A DNA stretch of 13,051 nt from JALVIU01 sp964462295 (lineage in GTDB: Bacteria; Atribacterota; JALVIU01): positions 1 through 13,051 of the forward strand of contig CAYWXH010000040.1 in the NCBI GenBank assembly GCA_964462295.1, in the 5' to 3' direction. A model generated the notes under the pieces. It saw only the letters and a list, made by a program, of their open reading frames with translations, made no database searches and was not told the DNA's origin. This document shows positions 6,047 through 13,025 of the stretch, one piece after another. A program made the position numbers and the translations under genes. How positions within the stretch are numbered: the stretch's first letter is position 1; every line of letters starts with the position of its first letter.

Positions 6047-7852
6047 CTATGATAATCCTAATTCTTTTAATTTCTCTTCTGTAGGATGACCATCCTCACT
6101 CCATCCTCTTACCTTGTAGTATCTCGGGAGGAGTTCCGAGAGTTTTACTACATGACCCTTATTAGGACCATCTGGCATTGGCTCCTCAAGGAGTCTCTTT
6201 GGCAGTGTATCTTGATCTGGTCCTACCCCTGCCTTAATATTAAATACCCTTTCAAGATTCCAGATCCTTTCTCCTACCTTGAGAAGTTCCTCATCTGTAT
6301 AGTCAAAACCTGTTGCGGCATTTACGAGGTCTTTATAATCTGATAGACCAAGCGCAAAGGATGTAAAGAGGCACAAACCTGCTGCGTCTATAACCGCTGT
6401 TAGATCCTGGAATGTTTTTACCCATTGATCTTTACCCTCTATCTGTTGAGGATCCAACTTTTCAGGCGCACCTAAAATTTCAGGTGAAATCATATAACCC
6501 CTCACATGACATCCACCACGGTTAGAAGTTGCATACTCAAGACCATGTCCCTGTGCACCCCTTGGGTCATATGCAGGGAGTTCCTGTTTTTTCACGCTCA
6601 TAGAGAGCTCTGAATGTCCAAGTGATTCTGCAAATCTATACGATCCCTCTGCAAGTTTGTCTCCAAGGCCTACTCTGTTTCCAATAGCCCATGCATAGTA
6701 TACTATAGCCTCAGAACTCCCAAACTTCGGCTCAGGACCTTTTTCTATCATATCCTTAGGGAGATATCCCTTTTCATAAAGCTCCATTGCAGCTGCAATA
6801 GTAGTGCCTGTAGAAATGGTATCAAGTCCAAGTTTATTACAAATGAAATTTGCCTCAACAATAGCATTTAAATCAGAAACACCACAATCTGCACCAAATG
6901 CCCACCCTGTTTCATATTCTGGTCCTTCGCCAGAGAGACCAGATGGAAGTTTTGTAACCCTTCCACAACCTATAGGACATGCAAAACATGCCTTATTTCT
7001 TACAAGGTACTTATCTACAAGGGCTTCACCACTTATTGGCTCTGTCTCCTCAAATACCCCTGTCTGGAAGTTTCTTGTAGGATACAATCCATTTTGATTA
7101 ATGATATTATCAAGCACCTTTGTTCCATAAGTTGGAAGACCTTGTCCTGTAACTCCATTTTCCTTTAAAATATCGATCTTCTCTTTTACTACTGCCTTAA
7201 ACTCTTCTGGTTTTGCAACCTCTACTCTCTTTGTACCCCTTACTACGATTCCCTTTAGGTTTTTGGAGCCCATAACTGCACCAACACCTGTTCTTCCTGC
7301 GGCCCTATCTTTGTCATTCATAATGGCTGCAAACTTTACAAGCTTTTCACCTGCAGGTCCGATGCATGCAACCTTTGCCCTTTTATCCCCAAATTTTTCT
7401 AGTAGAAGGTCAGTAGTTTCATGAACATCTTTTCCCCAGAGATCTGAGGCATCTTCAATTTTTACCTCATTATCTTTTATGGAAAGATATACAGGTTTTT
7501 CTGCCTTTCCCTCGATAATTACCATATCATAACCTGCAAACTTAAGCTCTGCCCCAAAAAAGCCCCCTGAGTTACTTGCAGCAATAGTACCTGTAAGGGG
7601 TCCCTTTGTTATTACATCATACCTCCCCCCTGTAGGTGCAGTGGTCCCTGAAAGGGGTCCTGGTGCAAAGATAAGCTTATTCTCTGGAGAAAGGGGATCT
7701 ACATTGGGGTCTACCTCATCTACCAAATATTTACTTCCAAGTCCCCTGGCCCCCAGATACATCTTCATTTTTTCTTCTGGGATTTCTTCCTCCACAATTG
7801 TAGAGTTGGAAAGATTTACACGCAATAATTTTCCCCAAAAACCACCTATCAT
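6047..7852 (-). CDS. aor: Aldehyde ferredoxin oxidoreductase, tungsten-type
   Basis: The 601-residue product matches the AOR family along its whole length. These enzymes oxidise aldehydes to carboxylates in the cytosol and pass electrons to ferredoxin, using a tungsten bis-pterin centre and one [4Fe-4S] cluster. Cluster cysteines are C289xxC292xxxC296 and C494 (in DAAGLC), almost the same numbering as the Pyrococcus furiosus enzyme from memory. E314 in GPEYET and H449 in RGGCH correspond to its active-site Glu and His. Pterin-binding blocks AGRTGVGAVMGSKNLK (185-200) and DPRGAQGHGLEYATSNRGG are present. Domain 1 begins with the usual GGFWGKLLRVNLS. Metal choice (W or Mo) and the preferred aldehyde cannot be read from sequence. 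The gene has its own promoter, structured RNA leader, GGAGG site and intrinsic terminator, so it is a monocistronic, independently regulated unit. Confidence 0.95.
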   Translation of the reverse strand: MIGGFWGKLLRVNLSNSTIVEEEIPEEKMKMYLGARGLGSKYLVDEVDPNVDPLSPENKLIFAPGPLSGTTAPTGGRYDVITKGPLTGTIAASNSGGFFGAELKFAGYDMVIIEGKAEKPVYLSIKDNEVKIEDASDLWGKDVHETTDLLLEKFGDKRAKVACIGPAGEKLVKFAAIMNDKDRAAGRTGVGAVMGSKNLKGIVVRGTKRVEVAKPEEFKAVVKEKIDILKENGVTGQGLPTYGTKVLDNIINQNGLYPTRNFQTGVFEETEPISGEALVDKYLVRNKACFACPIGCGRVTKLPSGLSGEGPEYETGWAFGADCGVSDLNAIVEANFICNKLGLDTISTGTTIAAAMELYEKGYLPKDMIEKGPEPKFGSSEAIVYYAWAIGNRVGLGDKLAEGSYRFAESLGHSELSMSVKKQELPAYDPRGAQGHGLEYATSNRGGCHVRGYMISPEILGAPEKLDPQQIEGKDQWVKTFQDLTAVIDAAGLCLFTSFALGLSDYKDLVNAATGFDYTDEELLKVGERIWNLERVFNIKAGVGPDQDTLPKRLLEEPMPDGPNKGHVVKLSELLPRYYKVRGWSEDGHPTEEKLKELGLS

Positions 7853-7857
7853 AATTT

Positions 7858-7866
7858 ACCTCCTTT
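7858..7866 (-). promoter_or_regulatory. AOR ribosome binding site, complementary to the riboswitch closing strand
   Basis: GGAGG at 7863-7859 lies 6 bases before the AOR ATG. The surrounding AAGGAGGT (7865-7858) plus one more base at 7857 is perfectly complementary to TACCTCCTT (7974-7966), which includes most of the 5' strand of the closing helix. The two pairings are mutually exclusive. Confidence 0.65.
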
Positions 7867-7870
7867 TATT

Positions 7871-7972
7871 CTCCTTCCTTTCCAGGTAAGGGAGGTCATA
7901 AGGTTTCCCTCATGGCCCTATCGGCAATCTTCCATAGCCTTTTTGCCTTAGGAGAGACTGCTCGGAAGGAGG
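7871..7972 (-). ncRNA. Structured leader RNA, probable Moco/Tuco riboswitch
   Basis: Read 5' to 3' on the minus strand, the AOR leader is closed by an 8-bp helix, CTCCTTCC (7971-7964) with GGAAGGAG (7878-7871). Inside is a hairpin CATGAGG-GAAA-CCTTATG (7914-7897), a 7-bp stem with one wobble capped by a GNRA tetraloop. AGGG and CCCT on either side of it may extend the stem. A second hairpin contains CCTAAG (7952-7947) and TATGG (7936-7932), both halves of the classical 11-nt GAAA-tetraloop receptor, facing each other around a short GC stem. A tetraloop and its receptor inside one closed leader is a strong sign of tertiary folding. The molybdenum-cofactor (Moco) RNA motif has this general plan, and a variant has been linked to the tungsten cofactor, both from memory. 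The downstream tungsten enzyme fits. No terminator separates it from the gene, so control is probably at translation. Confidence 0.75.
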
Positions 7973-7985
7973 TATAATTTTTTTA

Positions 7986-8014
7986 ATTATAATGCAAAAC
8001 AAATAAAATTTCAA
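7986..8014 (-). promoter_or_regulatory. Sigma-70-type promoter of the AOR transcript
   Basis: On the minus strand TTGAAA (8014-8009) is separated by exactly 17 bases from a perfect TATAAT (7991-7986). The predicted start near 7979 is a few bases before the closing helix of the leader RNA, so the transcript begins almost directly with the riboswitch. Confidence 0.85.
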
Positions 8015-8077
8015 GTATAATTCTTAATAAATTTCCTTATTTTCTTAATATCTTAAAGAATTAAAATAAAAAATCAC

Positions 8078-8106
8078 TTGACATCTGGTAAAATTAATTT
8101 TATTAT
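8078..8106 (+). promoter_or_regulatory. Sigma-70-type promoter of the sugar ABC transporter operon
   Basis: A perfect TTGACA (8078-8083) stands 17 bases from TATTAT (8101-8106). The spacer and the first -10 bases contain a perfect 14-bp palindrome, TAAAATTAATTTTA (8089-8102), that could be an operator, although AT-only palindromes arise easily by chance. The promoter is divergent from the AOR promoter, with about 63 bases between the two -35 elements. Confidence 0.8.
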
Positions 8107-8138
8107 AAAATTGAAAATCTAAGAAAAAGGAGGGTAAA

Positions 8139-9422
8139 ATGAAAAGAAAAATTGTTTTAAGCCTTATCTTTTTAACCCTAATGCTTTTTGTCTTGAGTAT
8201 CTCTGCCTTTTCAGGAGAAAAGATAACCCTTAATATGGTACAGGTATTTACAAGTCCACAAAGGACCCAGCTTCTTCAAAATATTATTAAAAAATTCGAG
8301 GCAAAATATCCAGATGTAAAGATAAAACTAATATCACCACCATATGAAAGTGCATATCAAAAGGTCTACCTTATGTTAAGCACAAAACAGCCTTTAGATA
8401 TAGTAGAGGTAGGGGATTGGTCATTGGAAGGGGTGGTACAACTTGGGAAGATGGAGAATTTAGAACCCTATATTGCAAAATGGAAAGGGGCATCTGATCT
8501 TATCCCAGGCCTTCTAAACAGTGTACGAGTTACAGAGGGAAAGGCATATATAATTCCTAATGGCGTATATGCAAAAACACTCTTTGTAAGACCTGATGTA
8601 GTAGCAAAATATGGGATTACAAAGGTCCCTGGTACTATGAATGAACTTTATGATTATGCAAAAAAGATTACAGATCCTTCTAAAAATCAGTACGGTTTTG
8701 ATTTTAGAGGAAAAGGATACCCTACAGCATTTATAGATACAGTTGTAGCCTCATTCATAGATGATATTGACCCATCAAATATGTACAAACTCAAAAATGG
8801 AAAGCTATGGTTTAAGGACCCAAGGGCACTCAAAGGACTCAAATTGTATGTAAAACTCTATAAAGATACCGCACCAAAAGATGCTATAAACTGGGGATTT
8901 GATGAACAGGTAAATGCATTTGTCGCAGGAATCACCCCATATCTCTTCCAAGATCCAGACACCACAGGGCTATTAAAAAATCTGCTAAAAGATGGACAAT
9001 ATATTACAGCACCACTACCCGTTGGTCCTTCTGGAAAGGTATATCCAAGTTATGGATTTGGTGGTTGGGGTATCACAAATTACTCCAAACACAAAGACCT
9101 TGCATGGGAATTTATAAAGTTCTTTACAACACCTGAGATCTCCGCCTACTTCTGCAAAGAATATGGTGCACTTCCTGTATTAAAATCTGTATTCAAAAAC
9201 GATCCATATTTCAATGGTGGTGTATTTGAGGGTTGGAAAAAGATGTTTGAAAATCCAGAAAAATATGTCTTTACCTCATACCCACTTGCAAATCCTGCAT
9301 GGCCAAAATGGACACAATTCCAGGGTGATACTATGCAGCAGGCACTTCTTGGAAAGATCTCCCTTGAAGAACTTACCACAAAGTGGGAAAACTACTGGAA
9401 AAAAGCCTTTGGTATGAAATAA
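8139..9422 (+). CDS. Sugar ABC transporter substrate-binding protein (family 1)
   Basis: The 427-residue protein is a cluster-B, family 1 extracellular solute-binding protein of a CUT1-type importer, which usually takes up oligosaccharides or glycerol phosphate esters. An N-terminal signal peptide (MKRK plus a leucine-rich core to about residue 24, ending SISAFSG) precedes the mature start near GEKITLNMVQ. The usual LLQNIIKKFEAKYPDVKIKL opening of the binding fold follows. The late YGFGGWGITNYSKHKDLAWEFIKFF block is typical of the family, and aromatic residues near the C-terminus suit sugar stacking. There is no lipobox cysteine, so the protein should be soluble in a periplasm-like space. An AGGAGGG ribosome binding site and a strong promoter precede it. 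The actual sugar cannot be inferred, since no glycoside hydrolase or kinase gene is nearby. Confidence 0.92.
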   Translation: MKRKIVLSLIFLTLMLFVLSISAFSGEKITLNMVQVFTSPQRTQLLQNIIKKFEAKYPDVKIKLISPPYESAYQKVYLMLSTKQPLDIVEVGDWSLEGVVQLGKMENLEPYIAKWKGASDLIPGLLNSVRVTEGKAYIIPNGVYAKTLFVRPDVVAKYGITKVPGTMNELYDYAKKITDPSKNQYGFDFRGKGYPTAFIDTVVASFIDDIDPSNMYKLKNGKLWFKDPRALKGLKLYVKLYKDTAPKDAINWGFDEQVNAFVAGITPYLFQDPDTTGLLKNLLKDGQYITAPLPVGPSGKVYPSYGFGGWGITNYSKHKDLAWEFIKFFTTPEISAYFCKEYGALPVLKSVFKNDPYFNGGVFEGWKKMFENPEKYVFTSYPLANPAWPKWTQFQGDTMQQALLGKISLEELTTKWENYWKKAFGMK

Positions 9423-9432
9423 AACTTACAAA

Positions 9433-9456
9433 AAGAGGGTGGTAAACCACCCTCTT
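9433..9456 (+). promoter_or_regulatory. Intercistronic stem-loop between binding protein and permease genes
   Basis: AAGAGGGTGG (9433-9442) and CCACCCTCTT (9447-9456) form a perfect 10-bp stem with a TAAA loop, starting 11 bases after the binding-protein stop. There is no T-run after it, so it is not a canonical terminator. Placement suggests a 3'-end stabiliser or partial terminator that keeps binding-protein mRNA in excess over permease mRNA, as in other binding-protein-dependent operons. Confidence 0.8.
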
Positions 9457-9465
9457 CCTCACTAT

Positions 9466-10371
9466 ATGAAAGATAAAAGAAGAAAAACCCAAACAAAACT
9501 TAATAGATTCATATTTTGGATGCTTTTTCCTACATTTGGCATTATATTTGTATTTACCTATTATCCTACACTCTGGGGTATAATTCTTTCATTTAAAGAT
9601 TATACTGTATTTAATTTTCAACATATTCACTTTGTAGGGTTTAAAAATTTTATATCATTATTTGAAGACCCCAACTTTTATCAAGCTGCATGGAATACCT
9701 TATGGTGGATAGGTGCATCAGTCTTTTTTCAGCTTATCCTTGGATTTATTTTGGCACTTCTTATGAGATATCCTTTTAAAGGTAGAAATCTATATGCAGG
9801 GATCGTCTTTTACCCATGGGCACTATCCGGGTTTGCATTAGGAATCCTCTGGTCCTGGCTTCTAAATGGTCAATTTGGCCTTATAAATGATATACTTATA
9901 AAGGCACACATACTAAAACATGGAATAAATTTTCTGTCAGACCCACAATATGCGTTTTATTCTGTAATTGGTGTAAATATATGGTATGGAATACCTTTTT
10001 TTGCCATAATGATCCTTGCAGCACTCCAATCTATCCCTGAATCCTTGTATGAGGCATCAGAGATAGATGGTGCAACACCTTTTGCACAATTTTTACATAT
10101 TACCCTTCCCTTTATAAAACCTACACTTGTAAGCACAGTACTTCTTCGTGTTATATGGGTTATGAATTTTCCCGATATCATATATGGGATGACACGAGGT
10201 GGGCCAGCTGGTGCAACAAATATACTGGCAACTTATATGATAAATATAGTTTACTTTGACACTGACTATAGTAGGGCATCTGCTGTGGGTGTGATTATAG
10301 TAGCTATTCTTACAATTTACACACTCATATATCTTAAGGTTACATCATCATATGAATTGGGGGAGATATGA
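9466..10371 (+). CDS. Sugar ABC transporter permease 1 (MalF/UgpA type)
   Basis: The 302-residue inner-membrane permease has the usual six membrane helices, beginning with FIFWMLFPTFGIIFVFTYYP. The cytoplasmic EAA loop reads EASEIDGATPFAQFLHITLP (about residues 196-215), the docking site for the ATPase. I place the start at the ATG at 9466. The longer alternative begins with GTG at 9439, inside the 5' arm of the intercistronic hairpin, and would add nine residues (VNHPLPHY and so on) unlike the normal N-terminus. Neither start has a convincing ribosome binding site, so expression may be low or depend on ribosomes coming from upstream. The gene ends in an ATGA overlap with the second permease. 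Confidence 0.9.
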   Translation: MKDKRRKTQTKLNRFIFWMLFPTFGIIFVFTYYPTLWGIILSFKDYTVFNFQHIHFVGFKNFISLFEDPNFYQAAWNTLWWIGASVFFQLILGFILALLMRYPFKGRNLYAGIVFYPWALSGFALGILWSWLLNGQFGLINDILIKAHILKHGINFLSDPQYAFYSVIGVNIWYGIPFFAIMILAALQSIPESLYEASEIDGATPFAQFLHITLPFIKPTLVSTVLLRVIWVMNFPDIIYGMTRGGPAGATNILATYMINIVYFDTDYSRASAVGVIIVAILTIYTLIYLKVTSSYELGEI

Positions 10372-11204
10372 GAAGAAGAGGCTCTACCTTTGGAAAGGTA
10401 TTTAAAACATTTTTATTATTTATATATTTTCTCATGGCAGTAGTGCCACTTTATTGGATAGTGGTTACATCACTAAAAGAACCCACCGAAGTATATACTT
10501 GGCCTCTTAAATATTGGCCCACACATATAAGCCTTTCAGGCTATAAATTTTTATTTAAATTTGCAAATTTTGCACAGTTTTTTAAAAACAGCCTCTTTAC
10601 ATCCCTTACTGCATCCTTTTTTGCCATGATATTTTCTACATTAAGTGGATATGTAATGGCAAGATACAAATTTACATACAAAAAAACTCTTATTGTATTA
10701 CTCTTTTTTGCACAGATGATCCCAACTTATCTCCTTATGATCCCCCAATACAGAATGTTTTCAGATATTGGTCTCATAGATAACCTATGGGCACTTGTAA
10801 TTGTATATGTAAATGTTGCTGTCTCATTTAGCACTATCATGGCAAGGGGGTTTTTCTCAAGGATACCCAAAAACCTAGAAGAGGCAGCGATGATAGATGG
10901 CACATCCCGTATAGGTGCTATATTTAAAATCACAATACCTCTTTCCCTTCCTGGAATAGCTGCCATATTTAGTTTTTCGTTTGTAAATACATGGAACGAA
11001 CTCTTTACTGCAGCACTGTTTATAAATAGCAGTGAGAAGATGACCATCCCAGTTGCCCTTAACTCTTTTGTTTCAAAGGCAGGCATCCAATGGAATGTAA
11101 TGGGGGCAGGGCTTGTTGTAGCACTTCTGCCCACCATTATTGTATTTGCATTTGCCCAACGCTACATCATAGCGGGGCTTACAAAAGGTGCCCTAAAGGG
11201 ATAG
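10368..11204 (+). CDS. Sugar ABC transporter permease 2 (MalG/UgpE type)
   Basis: The 278-residue membrane protein is the second half of the CUT1 permease pair. The first helix is FLLFIYFLMAVVPLYWIVVTSL, and the EAA loop is EEAAMIDGTSRIGAIFKITIPLSLPG (about residues 171-196). The C-terminus QRYIIAGLTKGALKG is the characteristic end of the MalG family. The start ATG overlaps the stop of permease 1 by 4 bases, with GGGGGAG just before it, so the two are translationally coupled at equal amounts. No ATP-binding subunit gene follows. As in many CUT1 systems a shared ATPase of the MsmK/UgpC type encoded elsewhere is expected. The stop codon is immediately next to the stop of argH on the other strand. 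Confidence 0.93.
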   Translation: MRRRGSTFGKVFKTFLLFIYFLMAVVPLYWIVVTSLKEPTEVYTWPLKYWPTHISLSGYKFLFKFANFAQFFKNSLFTSLTASFFAMIFSTLSGYVMARYKFTYKKTLIVLLFFAQMIPTYLLMIPQYRMFSDIGLIDNLWALVIVYVNVAVSFSTIMARGFFSRIPKNLEEAAMIDGTSRIGAIFKITIPLSLPGIAAIFSFSFVNTWNELFTAALFINSSEKMTIPVALNSFVSKAGIQWNVMGAGLVVALLPTIIVFAFAQRYIIAGLTKGALKG

Positions 11205-12548
11205 CTACTCCATAAGGACTTTTAGCCTATTATGAAACTCTTCTTGCATTACTGTTATATCTCGTCCTATATCCTCCACAAAATTTCTATCTTTTTCAAT
11301 TTCCAAATTACCAGGTGTACCTATATGTGTCCTATCTCTTAATACCTCTTCTGGGTCAAGGGGGGATAAAGTATCTATCTCTTTTGCCACTCTTTTATAT
11401 GCCTCTCTAAATGGCATACCATCATTCACCATAGAAAGTGCATAATCAGTTGCAAATATCTCTTTTGTCATATCCTTTTTCAAATTATCCTCATGCACAG
11501 ATAAGCCTGAAAATACTTTATCCATAACCTTAATACTTGCATCTGTCTCATCAAGTGCTAAAAAGAGATACTCCTTCGTAAGTTGAAGGTCTCTATTGTA
11601 ACCTGTGGGGAGCTTTGAAGATGTAGCCGATATAGCCATGGCTAAAGAAGAAATCTTTGATGTCTTGGCACGAAGAAGTTCCAACATATCTGGATTTTTT
11701 TTCTGAGGCATAATGGAACTTCCTGAGAGCATAGAGAGTGGTAAAGAGAAATATCCAAACTGTGGCATGGTAAAGTATATAAGATCTTCTGCATAACGTG
11801 AAAGGTCTATCATAATCTGTTCCATAAGATGTACTACCAAAAGTTCAAACTTCCCCCGAGAATTCTGGACATAGATAACATTTTTTTGTACCTTAGAAAA
11901 ACCCAGAAGATCTGCTATAAGTTCCCTATCAAGGGGAATAGGAACACCATATCCTGCGGCACTTCCCAAGGGGGATTGATCTAATATTTCATATATAGAT
12001 ATTAAAAACCTAACATTGTCCGCCATAGCCTCATAAAGTCCATGAGACCAAAGACCTACACTACTTGGCATAGCAACCCTTGTATGTGTATATCCCGGCA
12101 TAGGAACAAAAAGGTATTTTTCAGAAAAATTAAGAAGGGTTTTTAAAAATTCTACTAAATCCCTTCCCATATTCAAAAGTGCATCTTTCATATAAAGCCT
12201 AAGGTCTAAAAGTACTTGGTCATTTCTTGACCTTCCTGTATGAATCTTTTTTCCTATATCTCCAAACTTTTCTGTAAGATAATTCTCTATCTTTGTATGC
12301 ACATCTTCATCTTCTCTTTTTATGTGAAATCTTCCCTCTTCCCATAATTTATATATCTCTTTTAGGCCATCTTTCACAAGTGAAAGCTCTTTATCTTTAA
12401 GTATCCCAATCTTTGCAAGCATAATGGCCTGTGCCATATTTCCAAAAACATCATAAGGGATAAGCCTCTCATCTAATATATAATCATTTCCCACAGTGTA
12501 TTCTTCTATGAGTCTATCAAATTCATACCCTTTATCCCAAAGTTTCAT
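11205..12548 (-). CDS. argH: Argininosuccinate lyase
   Basis: The 447-residue cytosolic enzyme would split argininosuccinate into arginine and fumarate, the last step of arginine synthesis. It is a member of the fumarase/aspartase superfamily and probably a homotetramer. Signature blocks are HTGRSRNDQV (103-112), the GYTHTRVAMPSS region with H155, and the mobile loop GSSIMPQKKNPD (276-287) with the catalytic serine S278. Near the C-terminus, DYALSMVNDGMPFREAYKRV is typical of ArgH. The LWDKGYEFDRLIEEYTVG start, KLPTGYNRDLQLTKE and the length just under 450 recall the Bacteroidetes-type ArgH branch rather than the Escherichia or Bacillus type, as far as I can judge from memory. GGGGAGG stands 5 bases before the ATG. 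It is the second gene of an operon with the editing-domain gene, 15 bases apart. No argG is present. Confidence 0.93.
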   Translation of the reverse strand: MKLWDKGYEFDRLIEEYTVGNDYILDERLIPYDVFGNMAQAIMLAKIGILKDKELSLVKDGLKEIYKLWEEGRFHIKREDEDVHTKIENYLTEKFGDIGKKIHTGRSRNDQVLLDLRLYMKDALLNMGRDLVEFLKTLLNFSEKYLFVPMPGYTHTRVAMPSSVGLWSHGLYEAMADNVRFLISIYEILDQSPLGSAAGYGVPIPLDRELIADLLGFSKVQKNVIYVQNSRGKFELLVVHLMEQIMIDLSRYAEDLIYFTMPQFGYFSLPLSMLSGSSIMPQKKNPDMLELLRAKTSKISSLAMAISATSSKLPTGYNRDLQLTKEYLFLALDETDASIKVMDKVFSGLSVHEDNLKKDMTKEIFATDYALSMVNDGMPFREAYKRVAKEIDTLSPLDPEEVLRDRTHIGTPGNLEIEKDRNFVEDIGRDITVMQEEFHNRLKVLME

Positions 12549-12563
12549 AAAAACCTCCCCTAT

Positions 12564-12974
12564 TTAAAATTCCTTGAATACTCGGGCTAAAGACCTACCT
12601 GGTGCCTTCATATCCAAATCTAAAAAGTAACCAAAAGGTGTCTGCCACGCCTCATATCCTGCATTTATGAGGCGGGCTTCAGCTCTATCCAAAAGTGCTT
12701 TTGTAATCTTTGGATCCCCTTTACTTTCAGAAAGATGAGCAAAAGAATGAAGGACAATAGTATTTGTATTATTCTTTTTTGCGGCCCACTTCAAATTTTT
12801 TACAAGTTTGGTCTCCACCTTATCGAGTTTCTCTTCATCTTCTTTCTCAACATGGATAAAACCTACAAGTACATCCTTTTCAGTCCTCTCCTCTTCCCTA
12901 TCCTCAAACTCTTCTAAGGTCTTTATAGTTGTTCTATAGGCAAACCTATCTGCATATATCATAAGTAACTTCAT
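12564..12974 (-). CDS. Stand-alone threonyl-tRNA synthetase editing domain (archaeal type)
   Basis: The 136-residue protein matches the archaeal N-terminal editing domain of threonyl-tRNA synthetase, a fold shared with D-aminoacyl-tRNA deacylase that removes serine from Ser-tRNA(Thr). Seen: the opening KLLMIYADRFAY, the VLVGFIHVEKED strand, SFAHLSESKGDP (77-88, with H80) and TPFGYFLDLDMKAPGRSLAR (112-131). The protein ends where the domain ends, with no catalytic synthetase part. In the archaeal enzyme, as I recall it, PFGYY is followed by a lysine; here the sequence is PFGYFL, so that lysine seems absent. I chose the ATG at 12974, 5 bases after GGAGAGG. A longer frame from 13025 begins upstream of the predicted promoter start. 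Activity may be Ser-tRNA(Thr) trans-editing, D-aminoacyl-tRNA deacylation or something new. Confidence 0.82.
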   Translation of the reverse strand: MKLLMIYADRFAYRTTIKTLEEFEDREEERTEKDVLVGFIHVEKEDEEKLDKVETKLVKNLKWAAKKNNTNTIVLHSFAHLSESKGDPKITKALLDRAEARLINAGYEAWQTPFGYFLDLDMKAPGRSLARVFKEF

Positions 12975-12996
12975 AGATCCTCTCCTTTTTTTCTCT

Positions 12997-13025
12997 ATTA
13001 TACAACAACTTCTTCCTATGGGCAA
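12997..13025 (-). promoter_or_regulatory. Promoter of the editing-domain/argH operon
   Basis: On the minus strand TTGCCC (13025-13020) lies 17 bases from a perfect TATAAT (13002-12997). The start of transcription would be near 12990, which leaves a leader of about 16 bases, so the coding region cannot begin at 13025. Confidence 0.7.

Noticed and set aside
7868..7972. Cobalamin or other riboswitch class for the AOR leader
   Set aside because: I do not see the conserved cobalamin-box sequence; the downstream gene and the GAAA loop with its receptor fit the Moco/Tuco class better.
10727..11137. 136-residue open frame antisense to permease 2
   Set aside because: It is the complement of a well-conserved membrane protein gene, without a ribosome binding site or recognisable motif.
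11190..11205. CCCTAAAGGG as a terminator at the convergent junction
   Set aside because: The stem is only 3-4 bp with no following T-run on either strand, too weak for an intrinsic terminator.
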